From an uncultured bacterium (GTDB lineage Bacteria > Actinomycetota > Coriobacteriia > Coriobacteriales > Coriobacteriaceae): a DNA stretch of 64,000 nt. Location of the stretch: assembly GCA_905215385.1 (NCBI GenBank), contig CAJMPY010000015.1:1-64000 (forward strand), read 5' to 3'. The position numbers and the translations under genes were made by a program. Positions 34,167 to 42,657 of the stretch are shown here, one piece after another; positions within the stretch are counted from its first letter, which is position 1; each line of letters opens with the position of its first letter. Under the pieces are notes generated by a model that saw only the letters and a list, made by a program, of their open reading frames with translations, did not search any database and had not been told where the DNA came from.

Positions 34167-35078
34167 ATGTCCCACAACACCCTGCCGACCGTTGCCGAGC
34201 TTTCGGGCGAGATGCGCGAGCGCTTGGCCAAGGTCAAGTACGTCTTTACCGACCTGGATGCCACGATGCTCGCACCCGGCTCGTGCGTGCTGTGCGACAA
34301 CGACGGCAACCCCTCGACCAAACTCGTCGAGGCCGTCGTGGCACTTGCCCGCGCTGGTATTCAGGTGGTTCCCACCTCGGGCCGCAACCGTACCATGATC
34401 CACGAGGACGCGCGCGTGCTCGGCCTCAACTCTTACATTGGTGAGATGGGCGGCCTGGTCATGTACGACCTCAAAGCCAACGATTGGGAGTATCTGACTG
34501 GCGACATGCCTTACGACCCCGTCTGCGGCCTTACTCCGCACCAGGTGATCGAGCAGACCGGCGTGTGCGAGAAGATCCTCGCCCGCTGGCCGCACAAGAT
34601 CGAGTATCACAACGACATGTCGACCGGCTACAAGTACCGCGAGGTCACCGTCGGCATGCGCGGCGATGTGCCCGACGATGAGGTCCAGGCCATCCTCGAC
34701 GAGGCCGGCTGCGGCCTGGTGTGGGCCTGTAACGGTCACCTGACGCATCTGTCCAAGCCGACGACGCTCGAGCTCGATCGCGTCGAGGACGGTCGCGCGT
34801 TCAACATCAACCCCGCGGGTCTCAACAAAGGCGTCGCCATTGCGCGCTTCTGCGAGCACCTGGGGATCGAGCGCGAGGAGACGCTCGCGCTCGGCGACTC
34901 CGAGTCCGACTTCTACATGGCCGATCACGTGGGCACGTTCTGTCTGGTCGAGAATGGCCTGACGAGCGCCGGCGCGCCCGAGTTCCTGGCTGCTTGCGAG
35001 AACGCTTTCGTTACGCGCGGCAAAATTGTCGACGGTTGGGCGGCGACGGCAGAGCTGCTGGTCGCGGCGCGTTCGTAG
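34167..35078 (+). CDS. HAD-superfamily (Cof-type) phosphatase
   Basis: 303 aa from ATG 34167 (CGGAG 5 nt upstream); ATG 34125 has no ribosome site. Haloacid dehalogenase motif I is FTDLDATML (nucleophile and acid Asp), motif II PTSGRN, motif III Lys in LNKGVAIARF, motif IV LGDSESDFYMAD. The type IIB cap between motifs II and III places it with sugar-phosphate or nucleotide phosphatases. Substrate unknown. It sits between murE and murI. Confidence 0.88.
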   Translation: MSHNTLPTVAELSGEMRERLAKVKYVFTDLDATMLAPGSCVLCDNDGNPSTKLVEAVVALARAGIQVVPTSGRNRTMIHEDARVLGLNSYIGEMGGLVMYDLKANDWEYLTGDMPYDPVCGLTPHQVIEQTGVCEKILARWPHKIEYHNDMSTGYKYREVTVGMRGDVPDDEVQAILDEAGCGLVWACNGHLTHLSKPTTLELDRVEDGRAFNINPAGLNKGVAIARFCEHLGIEREETLALGDSESDFYMADHVGTFCLVENGLTSAGAPEFLAACENAFVTRGKIVDGWAATAELLVAARS

Positions 35079-35129
35079 CGCGGCGTCGCCGCACTTGGAT
35101 ATGTCTTTTCGAGAGAGACTGGTGAGGTA

Positions 35130-36014
35130 ATGTCCGATATCGAGAATCCGGCAGGCGACACGCGCCCGATCGGTGTGTTCGATTCTGGCCTGGGCGGTCT
35201 GACGGTTGCGCGCGCCATCGCGACGGCGCTGCCGCACGAGTCCGTCTACTACTTCGGCGACACCAAACGCTGCCCCTACGGCACGCGCACCGAGGATGAG
35301 GTGCGCTCGTTTGCGTTGCAGGCGGGCCGTTGGCTGTCGAAGCACGACGTCAAGATTATGGTCATCGCCTGCAACACGGCGACAGCTGCGGCCTTACGTC
35401 TGGCCCAGCAGGTGCTCGACGTTCCCGTGATCGGCGTGATCGCGCCGGGTGCCCGTGCGGCAATCAACAGCACCCGTTCGCGTCGCGTGGGCGTGCTCGC
35501 CACCAACCTCACCATTCGCTCGGGCGCTTACACGCGCGCCATTCAGGATCTAGATGCCGGCGTCGACGTATACGGCTGCCCCGCCTCGAGCTTTGTCGAG
35601 GTTGTCGAACACGAGCTCGCCTCGGGTGCGCATCTGCAAGAGCAGTGGCTTGAGAACGAGGACATCTTCGATACGCCTGCCGTGCGTGCGCTGGTGGGTG
35701 CCACGGTTGAGCCACTGCGCGACCACGGTATCGATACCGTGGTGCTCGGCTGTACGCATTTTCCGCTGTTGGTGGGACCTATCCGCCATGCGCTGGGGTC
35801 TGGGGTGCGCGTCGTGAGTTCCGCCGAGGAGACCACACGAGAGCTGACCGATATCCTCACGCGCCGCGAGCAGCTGGCGGGTGACGCCGCCGAGCCGCAG
35901 CATCGTTTTGCCACGACGGCCGATAACATTGCCGAGTTTGCGGTGGCGGGCAGCTTTATCTTTGGTCAGCCGCTCAAGAGCATTGAGCATATCGATATCG
36001 ATGAGCTGAAATAG
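35130..36014 (+). CDS. murI: Glutamate racemase
   Basis: 294 aa. Cofactor-independent racemase giving D-glutamate for peptidoglycan. IGVFDSGLGGLTVARAIATA at the N-terminus, the two catalytic Cys in ACNTATAAALRLA and LGCTHFPLL, and YFGDTKRCPYG. GAGGT site before the ATG. It belongs to a run of closely spaced plus-strand housekeeping genes (HAD, murI, rph). Confidence 0.96.
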   Translation: MSDIENPAGDTRPIGVFDSGLGGLTVARAIATALPHESVYYFGDTKRCPYGTRTEDEVRSFALQAGRWLSKHDVKIMVIACNTATAAALRLAQQVLDVPVIGVIAPGARAAINSTRSRRVGVLATNLTIRSGAYTRAIQDLDAGVDVYGCPASSFVEVVEHELASGAHLQEQWLENEDIFDTPAVRALVGATVEPLRDHGIDTVVLGCTHFPLLVGPIRHALGSGVRVVSSAEETTRELTDILTRREQLAGDAAEPQHRFATTADNIAEFAVAGSFIFGQPLKSIEHIDIDELK

Positions 36015-36068
36015 ATGTAAGGCCGCCGTCAGAGCCTTCGCCACACCTTTTGCCGAAAGGATATTTCT

Positions 36069-36794
36069 ATGGAGTACATGCAGGTCAACCGCGCCAACGG
36101 CCGCGCCGCCAACGAGCTGCGTCCCGTTAAGCTCACCCGCGGCGTCATGAAGCACGCCCACGGCTCGTGCCTGGCGGAGTTCGGCGACACGCGCGTACTG
36201 TGCGCCGCCACCATCGAGGAGGGTGTGCCGGGTTGGCGCAAGGGCGCCAAGGCCGGCTGGGTAACGGCGGAATATGCGATGCTGCCGGCCTCGACCGGTA
36301 AACGCTGCAAGCGCGAGCATGCCAACCGCAAGGGCCGCTCCATGGAGATCGAGCGACTTATCGGCCGCAGCCTGCGTACCGTCGTCAACATGAAGGCGCT
36401 CGGCGAGTACACCGTTACCGTCGACTGCGATGTGATCCAGGCCGATGGCGGCACGCGTACGGCGAGCATTACCGGCGCCTGGGTGGCGCTGCACGACGCC
36501 CTTGCCATGTGGGTCGAGGCGGGCAAACTTGAGCGCATCCCGCTCACGGGCCAGGTTGCCGCCATTTCCATGGGCGTCGTCGACGGCAACACCCTGCTCG
36601 ACTTGGATTATTCCGAGGACAGCCATGCCGAGGTCGACATGAATCTCGTCGCCACCGATTCCGGCGAGATGATCGAACTCCAGGGTACGGGCGAGCAGGC
36701 GCCCTTCGACCGCAGGCGTCTCAACGCCCTGCTCGATTTGGGCGACAAAGGCATTGCCGAGCTCATCGAGCTCCAGCGCCAAGCCCTCGCCTAA
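36069..36794 (+). CDS. rph: Ribonuclease PH
   Basis: 241 aa. Phosphorolytic 3'-5' exoribonuclease trimming tRNA 3' ends. Motifs: RANGRAANELRPVKLTRGVM, HAHGSCLAEFGDTRVLC, GWVTAEYAMLPAST, DCDVIQADGGTRTASITGA and LDLDYSEDSHAEVDMNLV. Starts 54 bp after murI with a GAAAGGAT site. A GGGACAGG hairpin repeat begins at its stop codon and separates it from rdgB. Confidence 0.96.
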   Translation: MEYMQVNRANGRAANELRPVKLTRGVMKHAHGSCLAEFGDTRVLCAATIEEGVPGWRKGAKAGWVTAEYAMLPASTGKRCKREHANRKGRSMEIERLIGRSLRTVVNMKALGEYTVTVDCDVIQADGGTRTASITGAWVALHDALAMWVEAGKLERIPLTGQVAAISMGVVDGNTLLDLDYSEDSHAEVDMNLVATDSGEMIELQGTGEQAPFDRRRLNALLDLGDKGIAELIELQRQALA

Positions 36795-36844
36795 CCTGCC
36801 AAAAAGGGACAGGTTTATTTTGGTAGGTTTTATCTGGGAAAACG
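36792..36844 (+). repeat. GGGACAGG-loop hairpin with tail, copy 5
   Basis: Begins at the TAA of rph. AACCTGCCAAAA at 36793-36804 pairs with TTTTGGTAGGTT at 36818-36829; the loop is AGGGACAGGTTTA. The tail TTTATCTGGGAAAACGT matches copy 2 (minus strand) exactly and copy 4 with one change. Confidence 0.85.
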
Positions 36845-36940
36845 TCGAAGTATAAGACTGCCGTTGATTGAGAGGGGAGAGAGGCCGAAGTCCTCGTCGT
36901 CCTCAACTCGGCATTGCTATAGAGACAAAGGAGGCCAGCT

Positions 36941-37582
36941 ATGGCACTTGAGAAGATTGACATCGACACTCTCGACCCGGCGGCGACCATCGTCGTGGCA
37001 ACCGGCAACGCCCATAAGCTCACCGAGATCGAGGCCATTTTGGGCAAGGTCATGCCCGAGGTGCGCTTTGTGGCGCTCGGCCAGCTGGGCGATTTTGAGG
37101 ACCCTGAGGAAAATGGCACGACGTTTTTGGAGAACGCCATCATCAAGGCGCAGGCTGCGGTCGAGGAGACGGGCCTTATGGCCATTGCTGACGACTCAGG
37201 CTTGGTCGTCGACGCGCTGGATGGCGAGCCGGGCGTGTATAGCGCGCGCTATGCGGGCGTGCATGGCGACGATGCCGCCAACAACGCCAAGCTTCTCGTT
37301 AACCTGGAAGGCGTGGCAGACGAGGATCGTACCGCGCGCTTTAGGGGCGTCGTTGCGCTCATCGACACGGACGGTTTGGTCACCTATGGTGAGGGCGCCT
37401 GCGAGGGCACTATCGCACACGAGGGCCGCGGCGATCACGGCTTTGGCTACGACCCGCTGTTCCTGCCGGTCGACACGCCGGGCAAGACCATGGCCGAGCT
37501 GACGGCGGACGAGAAGAACGCCATCAGCCATCGATTCCATGCGCTCGAGCACCTATCCGCCAAACTGACGGGCGAGGAGTAG
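36941..37582 (+). CDS. rdgB: XTP/dITP diphosphatase (HAM1/RdgB)
   Basis: 213 aa. Removes non-canonical purine nucleoside triphosphates (ITP, XTP, dITP). VVATGNAHKLTEIEAIL at the N-terminus, ENGTTFLENAIIKAQ, ADDSGLVVDALDGEPGVYSA (catalytic Asp) and the C-terminal HEGRGDHGFGYDPLF, ISHRFHALEHL. AAAGGAGG precedes the ATG. Three bases separate it from dtd. The rph-rdgB order is conserved in many Gram-positive genomes. Confidence 0.96.
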   Translation: MALEKIDIDTLDPAATIVVATGNAHKLTEIEAILGKVMPEVRFVALGQLGDFEDPEENGTTFLENAIIKAQAAVEETGLMAIADDSGLVVDALDGEPGVYSARYAGVHGDDAANNAKLLVNLEGVADEDRTARFRGVVALIDTDGLVTYGEGACEGTIAHEGRGDHGFGYDPLFLPVDTPGKTMAELTADEKNAISHRFHALEHLSAKLTGEE

Positions 37583-37585
37583 GCC

Positions 37586-38032
37586 GTGCGCGCGGTGGTG
37601 CAGCGCGTGCTCAACGCCGGCGTGACGGTCGACGGCGAGTGCGTGGGCCGTATTGGACGTGGCTACCTGGTGCTGCTGGGCGTGGGCCACGGCGACACGC
37701 GCGCCGAGGCCGATAAGCTGTGGGGCAAGCTCCGGGGCTTGCGCATTAACGAGGACGAGAACGGCAAGACCAACCTGGCACTTGCCGATGTCGACGGCGA
37801 GGTGCTCGTGGTGTCGCAGTTCACGCTGTTCGCCGATTGCCGCCACGGTCGCCGTCCGTCGTTTACCGATGCGGGCGCGCCCGATGTTGCCAACGAGCTC
37901 TACGAGTACTTCCTGACGCTCGTTCGTCAAGATGTCGAACACGTGGCGCACGGCATCTTTGGCGCCGATATGAAAGTCGACCTCGTCAACGACGGCCCAT
38001 TCACCATCGTCCTCGATACCGACAATCTGTAA
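37586..38032 (+). CDS. dtd: D-aminoacyl-tRNA deacylase
   Basis: 148 aa from GTG 37586. Hydrolyses D-amino acids (and glycine) mischarged on tRNA. MRAVVQRVLNAGVTVDGE start, VVSQFTLFADCRHGRRPSF (the SQFTL site) and the C-terminal VDLVNDGPFTIVLDT, a variant of the family's Gly-cisPro region. Its ribosome site lies within the end of rdgB, so the two are coupled. Confidence 0.95.
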   Translation: MRAVVQRVLNAGVTVDGECVGRIGRGYLVLLGVGHGDTRAEADKLWGKLRGLRINEDENGKTNLALADVDGEVLVVSQFTLFADCRHGRRPSFTDAGAPDVANELYEYFLTLVRQDVEHVAHGIFGADMKVDLVNDGPFTIVLDTDNL

Positions 38033-38146
38033 GTAGCCAAATTAGCTACTTGCGCGTGGTCGCAACAGGGTGCTATAGTATTAGAGTTTTGTCTATCTTA
38101 GGGGTATTATCCCCTTTTTGAATTGCATCTTCTGGAGGCCCTGTTC

Positions 38147-38443
38147 ATGGAAGAGATGGAAGTCAATCACGTCGACGACATCCACGAGAAGCTGACCAAT
38201 ATGGTGGGCGATCGCGTTAAGGTGAAGGCCAACATGGGCCGCACCCGCGTCGTCGAGCGCATGGGCACCATCAAGAGCGTCCACCCCGCCGTCTTTATCG
38301 TCGAGGTTGACGAGCGCCGAGGCCGCAAGTCGCGTCAGTCCTACCAGTATATCGATGTCCTCACCGGTCAGGTCGAGCTGTTCGACCCCGAGAGCGGCGA
38401 GCATATCTTTACCCCGCTCGGCAATCAGCTCGAGGAGCACTAA
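38147..38443 (+). CDS. Veg-family protein
   Basis: 98 aa from ATG 38147 (TGGAGG 7 nt before; an ATG at 38123 lacks a site). The Veg-type barrel: VGDRVKVKANMGRTRVVERM, then GTIKSVHPAVFIVEVDER and SYQYIDVLTGQVELFDPESG. In Bacillus Veg is linked to biofilm matrix control and is next to ispE; here too ispE follows after 2 bases, supporting the call. TATAGTATT upstream may hold its promoter. Confidence 0.88.
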   Translation: MEEMEVNHVDDIHEKLTNMVGDRVKVKANMGRTRVVERMGTIKSVHPAVFIVEVDERRGRKSRQSYQYIDVLTGQVELFDPESGEHIFTPLGNQLEEH

Positions 38444-38445
38444 CG

Positions 38446-39342
38446 GTGACCGATCGGTCCCTGACTCTTTCCGCGCCGGCAAAGATTAACCTCTATCTGG
38501 GGGTTCATACCGAGCGCGACGCCCGCGGCTATCACAGAGTCGACTCCCTGACGGCAGCCGTCGGTCTTGCCGATACCGTGACGGTCACGCCGGCGCAGGT
38601 GCTGACCGTCCAGACGGTTCCGGCATCAGATTTTCCCATGCAAAAGAATACGGCGTATCGGGCTGCGGTTGCTATGGCCGAGCATTATGGTCGCGAGGCA
38701 AACATCTGCGTGACGATTGAGAAGCGCATTCCATTGTGCGCCGGCTTGGGCGGTCCCTCGACGGATGCGGCCGCGGTCATTGTCGCCTTGGCGGAGCTCT
38801 GGGGAATTGATCGCTCCGACCCCGCGCTCGACGACATTGCGCGGGGCATTGGTGCTGACGTCCCGTTCTTTTTGCACGCGAGCCTTGCGTTCTACGTAGG
38901 TGGGGGAGACGTGCTGGCAACTGAGTATCCCGCGCTGCCCGCAACGCCCGTCGTGTTGGTCAAGCCGCGCGAGGCAAGCGTTTCGACAATTGAAGCCTAT
39001 CGACGTTTTGACGAGGCTCCAGTGCCTGCAGACAAGCCCGGCGCGATAGCTTCTGCCTTGCGTGCTGGTGATGCCGAGACGGCATATGCGCTCATCCATA
39101 ACAACCTGGGTGTCATTTCCGCACAGATGGAGCCGCAGATTCAAACGGTGCTCGATTGGCTGCGTAAACAGGACGGCGCCGTTGCTGTAGATGTGTGCGG
39201 ATCGGGCGCCTGCTCGTTTGCCATTTGCGACACCGCCGTCACGGCCGAAAGGCTTGCCGACGCTGCCCTGCAAAACGGCTGGTGGTCCTGCGCGACGGAG
39301 CTCATTCCCAACACGGTTCGCATTGAAGCGCCAAAGAAATAA
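38446..39342 (+). CDS. ispE: 4-diphosphocytidyl-2-C-methyl-D-erythritol kinase
   Basis: 298 aa from GTG 38446. GHMP kinase of the MEP isoprenoid pathway. SAPAKINLYLGV with the substrate Lys, the ATP loop PLCAGLGGPSTDAAAV, and the C-terminal VCGSGACSFAIC. The ribosome site GAGGAG lies in the end of the veg gene. The pathway genes ispD and ispF are 14 kb downstream in another operon. Confidence 0.95.
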   Translation: MTDRSLTLSAPAKINLYLGVHTERDARGYHRVDSLTAAVGLADTVTVTPAQVLTVQTVPASDFPMQKNTAYRAAVAMAEHYGREANICVTIEKRIPLCAGLGGPSTDAAAVIVALAELWGIDRSDPALDDIARGIGADVPFFLHASLAFYVGGGDVLATEYPALPATPVVLVKPREASVSTIEAYRRFDEAPVPADKPGAIASALRAGDAETAYALIHNNLGVISAQMEPQIQTVLDWLRKQDGAVAVDVCGSGACSFAICDTAVTAERLADAALQNGWWSCATELIPNTVRIEAPKK

Positions 39343-39391
39343 AAATTTCTCTAGCACGCGGCGAAAATCTTTGTTACTATAGTCGAGCTAA

Positions 39392-39468
39392 CGGGTTGTG
39401 GCTCAGTTTGGTAGAGCACTGCGTTCGGGACGCAGGGGTCGCTGGTTCAAATCCAGTCAACCCGACCA
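39392..39468 (+). tRNA. tRNA-Pro (anticodon CGG)
   Basis: 77 nt including encoded CCA. Acceptor CGGGTTG pairs with CAACCCG; anticodon stem-loop CTGCG-TTCGGGA-CGCAG; T arm GCTGGTTCAAATCCAGT. A TACTAT box at 39375-39380 is the likely -10 element. Confidence 0.96.
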
Positions 39469-39479
39469 GAGCATGAGGA

Positions 39480-39507
39480 GGGACCGCTTCTTGCGGTCCC
39501 TTTTTTT
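39480..39507 (+). terminator. Terminator of tRNA-Pro
   Basis: GGGACCGC (39480-39487) and GCGGTCCC (39493-39500) around TTCTT, then seven T. Confidence 0.93.
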
Positions 39508-39515
39508 AGCTATTG

Positions 39516-39544
39516 TTGTGATACCGCGGCACCCGCGGTATACT
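39516..39544 (+). promoter_or_regulatory. tatA promoter with a palindrome in its spacer
   Basis: TTGTGA at 39516-39521 and TATACT at 39539-39544 are separated by 17 bp. The spacer is almost wholly a perfect 9-bp inverted repeat, ATACCGCGG-CAC-CCGCGGTAT (39521-39541), in the place where a repressor or a MerR-type activator would bind. Confidence 0.6.
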
Positions 39545-39580
39545 CATTCGAGCTTGTCTCGCTGTATTGTGGAGGTCTAC

Positions 39581-39856
39581 ATGTTTGGACTGAGGGCTCC
39601 TGAGCTCATCATTATTCTCGTTGTTGTCCTGATTATCTTCGGGCCTAAGAACCTGCCGAAGCTCGGCAAGTCCCTCGGCTCTACCGTCAAGAATATCCGC
39701 GAGGGTATGGAGGGCGACGATAAGGGCGAAACCAAGCAGGCCGAGGACGTTGTGGTCGAGGAGTCCAAGGAGGACAAGGAGATCGCAGAGCTCGAGGCCA
39801 AGCTCGCTGCTGCCAAGCAAAAGAAGGCAGAGGACAGCGACGCGGACGCAGAGTAG
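39581..39856 (+). CDS. tatA: Sec-independent translocase subunit TatA
   Basis: 91 aa from ATG 39581 (TGGAGG upstream); a longer frame from 39398 starts inside tRNA-Pro and is rejected. One N-terminal membrane helix (APELIIILVVVLIIFGPKNL), the hinge FGP, then an amphipathic helix KLPKLG-like (PKLGKSLGSTVKNIREGM) and an acidic/basic tail with coiled-coil character. It forms the Tat pore for folded proteins. No tatC is adjacent. Confidence 0.92.
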   Translation: MFGLRAPELIIILVVVLIIFGPKNLPKLGKSLGSTVKNIREGMEGDDKGETKQAEDVVVEESKEDKEIAELEAKLAAAKQKKAEDSDADAE

Positions 39857-39881
39857 TCCCATCCCTTTGGGGTGAGCACCT

Positions 39882-39914
39882 GACCGGCTTGCCCGCAGGC
39901 TAGCCGGTCTTTTT
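39882..39914 (+). terminator. Terminator after tatA
   Basis: GACCGGC (39882-39888) pairs with GCCGGTC (39903-39909), then TTTTT. Confidence 0.88.
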
Positions 39915-39962
39915 CGTTTTGTTGACAGTTGATCGTTACATCATAGTTGGGGAGATATCCGT

Positions 39963-40433
39963 ATGGACGCAAGCCAGATCGTACTGACCGCTGAGGGCCG
40001 CCAGAAGCTCGTCGAGGAGCTCGCTTGGCGTGAGGGCGATTACGCCAAGGAGATCGTCGAGGACATCAAGGAAGCCCGCGCGTTCGGCGACCTTTCGGAG
40101 AACTCCGAGTACGACGCCGCCAAGGACAAGCAGGCCCAGAATGCTGCTCGCATTGCCGAGATTCAGGCCATCCTCGCCAACGCTCAGGTTGCTGCCACCA
40201 CGGGCGATCTGACCGTCTCCATCGGTTCCACCGTTTCTCTGATCGATCCCAACGGTGAGGTCATGGAAGTCACGCTCGTCGGTACCACCGAGACCAACTC
40301 GCTCGAGCACAAGATCTCCAACGAGTCTCCGGTCGGCCATGCCATCATCGGTCACGGCGAGGGCGACTCCGTCGAGGTCGTTACGCCTTCGGGCAAGACC
40401 CGCGTCTACACCATCGCAAAGATCGCACGCTAG
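39963..40433 (+). CDS. greA: Transcription elongation factor GreA
   Basis: 156 aa, standard length. The N-terminal coiled coil carries LTAEGRQKLVEELAWREGDY and the acidic tip region EAREFGDLSENSEY-like (ARAFGDLSENSEYDAAKDKQ). The C-terminal FKBP-like domain contains VGTTETN and ISNESPVGHAIIGHGEGDSV. It rescues backtracked RNA polymerase. The greA-lysS order is common in Gram-positive bacteria. Confidence 0.97.
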   Translation: MDASQIVLTAEGRQKLVEELAWREGDYAKEIVEDIKEARAFGDLSENSEYDAAKDKQAQNAARIAEIQAILANAQVAATTGDLTVSIGSTVSLIDPNGEVMEVTLVGTTETNSLEHKISNESPVGHAIIGHGEGDSVEVVTPSGKTRVYTIAKIAR

Positions 40434-40436
40434 ACC

Positions 40437-40499
40437 ACGGTCCCGCGTAAAGGTATGTTTTCGCTCCCTGGGACCGAATCCTGGGGAGCGTTTTAATTT
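40437..40499 (+). terminator. greA terminator / possible lysS leader switch
   Basis: CGCTCCC (40462-40468) and GGGAGCG (40484-40490) with a TTTTAATTT tail form the terminator. CGGTCCC (40438-40444) can pair instead with GGGACCG (40470-40476) in the terminator loop, so an alternative fold exists 14-75 nt before lysS. Confidence 0.7.
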
Positions 40500-40512
40500 G
40501 AGGAGCTAACTT

Positions 40513-42477
40513 ATGGCAGAGAACCAGAACGCCGCCGATCAGGCATCGACGCTCAACGACGAGCGCGCCACCCGCCTGGCCAAGCGCGCCGCCCTGTTCG
40601 AGGCGGGCCAGAACCCCTATCCCGAGCACTCCGAGATTGAGGACTACGTCGTCGACATCGAGACTAAGTACGCCGAGCTCACCGATGGCGAGGACACCGA
40701 GGACGTCGTGAAGATCGGCGGCCGTGTGGTCGCCAAGCGCGGTCAGGGCAAGATCATGTTCATCGTTGTGCGCGACGCGACCGGCGAGATCCAGCTGTTC
40801 TGCCGCATCAACGATATGGACGAGGCCGCCTGGAATATGCTCAAGGCCCTCGACCTGGGCGATATCCTGGGCGTGACCGGCGTAGTCGTGCGCACCAAGC
40901 GTGGCCAGCTTTCCGTTGCCCCCAAGAGCGCGACGCTGCTGTCCAAGGCCGTTCGCCCGCTGCCCGAGAAGTTCCACGGTCTCTCCGACAAGGAGACCCG
41001 CTATCGTCAGCGTTATGTCGACCTGATCGCCAACGACGACGTTCGCGAGACCTTCCGCAAGCGCTCGCAGATCCTCTCCACGTTCCGCCGCTTTATGGAG
41101 TCCGATGGCTACATGGAGGTCGAGACTCCTATCCTGCAGACCATCCAGGGCGGAGCTACTGCCAAGCCGTTCATCACGCACTTCAACGCGCTCGATCAGG
41201 AGTGCTACCTGCGTATCGCCACCGAGCTGCACCTCAAGCGCTGCATCGTCGGCGGCTTTGAGCGCGTTTTCGAGATCGGCCGCATCTTCCGCAACGAGGG
41301 TATGGACCTTACCCATAACCCCGAGTTCACCACGATGGAGGCCTACCGCGCCTTCTCCGATCTCGAGGGCATGAAGGCGCTCGCCCAGGGTGTCATTAAG
41401 GCCGCTAACAAGGCTATCGGCAACCCCGAGGTTATTGAGTACCAGGGCCAGACCATCGACCTTTCTGGTGAGTGGGCAAGCCGTTCCATGACCGATATCG
41501 TCTCTGACGTGATTGGTAAGCAGGTCACCATCGACACGCCGGTTGAGGAGCTTGCTGCCGCCGCACGCGAGAAGGGCCTGGAGATCAAGTCCGAGTGGAC
41601 CGCCGGCAAGATCATCGCCGAGATCTATGACGAGCTGGGCGAGGACACCATCGTCAACCCCACCTTCGTGTGCGATTACCCCATCGAGGTTAGCCCGCTT
41701 GCCAAGCGCTTTGAGGATGATCCGCGCCTGACCCACCGCTTTGAGCTGGTCATCGCTGGTCACGAGTACGCGAACGCGTTCTCCGAGCTCAACGACCCGG
41801 TCGACCAGGCTGAGCGCTTCGCTGCCCAGATGGCCGAGAAGGCCGGCGGCGACGATGAGGCCATGGAGTACGACGAGGATTACGTGCGTGCCCTCGAGTA
41901 CGGTATGCCTCCCGCGGGTGGCATTGGCATCGGTATCGACCGCGTGGTCATGCTGCTCACCAACCAGGCTTCCATCCGCGACGTGCTGCTGTTCCCGCAC
42001 ATGAAGCCCGAGAAGGGTTTCCAGTCCGGTGCCGCTGCTGCCAAGGCCGCCGAGGCCGGCAACGCCGCGAGCCCCTTCGTCAAGCCGCTCAAGCCCACGC
42101 TCGACTACTCCAAGATTGCCGTCGAGCCGCTGTTTGAGGAGTTCGTCGACTTTGATACCTTCTCTAAGAGCGACTTCCGCGCCGTTAAGGTCAAGGCATG
42201 CGAGGCCGTCAAGAAGTCCAAGAAGCTGCTGAACTTTACGCTCGATGACGGCACCGGCACCGACCGCACCATCCTCTCCGGCATTCACGATTATTACGAG
42301 CCCGAGGACCTGGTCGGCAAGACCCTGCTCGCCATCACCAACCTGCCTCCGCGCAAGATGATGGGCATCCCCAGCTGTGGCATGCTCATCAGCGCCATCC
42401 ACGAGGAGGAGGGCGAGGAGCGCCTCAACCTGATTCAGCTCGACGCTTCCATCCCTGCCGGCGCAAAGATGTACTAA
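40513..42477 (+). CDS. lysS: Lysyl-tRNA synthetase (class II) with C-terminal tRNA-binding domain
   Basis: 654 aa, about 150 longer than a typical bacterial LysRS. Residues 1-500: anticodon-binding OB fold (VKIGGRVVAKRGQGK), motif 2 FRNEGMDLTHNPEFTTMEAY, motif 3 PPAGGIGIGIDRVVML. After a 40-residue linker (Ala/Lys-rich) residues 547-654 match the EMAP/Trbp111-type tRNA-binding domain: FVDFDTFSKSDFRAVKVKAC, then LVGKTLLAITNLPPRKMMGI and the closing SCGMLISA. That domain is usually the C-terminus of MetRS or a free protein. Confidence 0.95.
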   Translation: MAENQNAADQASTLNDERATRLAKRAALFEAGQNPYPEHSEIEDYVVDIETKYAELTDGEDTEDVVKIGGRVVAKRGQGKIMFIVVRDATGEIQLFCRINDMDEAAWNMLKALDLGDILGVTGVVVRTKRGQLSVAPKSATLLSKAVRPLPEKFHGLSDKETRYRQRYVDLIANDDVRETFRKRSQILSTFRRFMESDGYMEVETPILQTIQGGATAKPFITHFNALDQECYLRIATELHLKRCIVGGFERVFEIGRIFRNEGMDLTHNPEFTTMEAYRAFSDLEGMKALAQGVIKAANKAIGNPEVIEYQGQTIDLSGEWASRSMTDIVSDVIGKQVTIDTPVEELAAAAREKGLEIKSEWTAGKIIAEIYDELGEDTIVNPTFVCDYPIEVSPLAKRFEDDPRLTHRFELVIAGHEYANAFSELNDPVDQAERFAAQMAEKAGGDDEAMEYDEDYVRALEYGMPPAGGIGIGIDRVVMLLTNQASIRDVLLFPHMKPEKGFQSGAAAAKAAEAGNAASPFVKPLKPTLDYSKIAVEPLFEEFVDFDTFSKSDFRAVKVKACEAVKKSKKLLNFTLDDGTGTDRTILSGIHDYYEPEDLVGKTLLAITNLPPRKMMGIPSCGMLISAIHEEEGEERLNLIQLDASIPAGAKMY

Positions 42478-42480
42478 GTA

Positions 42481-42507
42481 GTTACGCGGTTCTACGAACC
42501 GCGTAAC
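42481..42507 (+). terminator. Hairpin directly after lysS
   Basis: Perfect 11-bp inverted repeat GTTACGCGGTT (42481-42491) and its complement (42497-42507), loop CTACG. No T-tract. Confidence 0.55.
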
Positions 42508-42549
42508 GGCTCGACGCTGCGCGCCGCCCAGAGCGACAATTTGTCATTC

Positions 42550-42593
42550 AAAAGGCAAGGCATGACCAGAAGGTCTATGCCTTGCCTTTTTCA
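42550..42593. terminator. Strong terminator after lysS
   Basis: Perfect 14-bp arms AAAAGGCAAGGCAT (42550-42563) and complement (42577-42590), followed by a T run; symmetrical enough to work in both directions. Confidence 0.9.
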
Positions 42594-42657
42594 TGCCAAC
42601 TTGTTCGCTCTGGACGTCGTTCGCTGTCCGTCCTCCACCTGTGGTATTGCCCTGGTT

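Noticed and set aside
39398..39580. N-terminal extension of TatA starting within tRNA-Pro
   Set aside because: It would translate the tRNA and its terminator; ATG 39581 has a good ribosome site and the correct TatA N-terminus.
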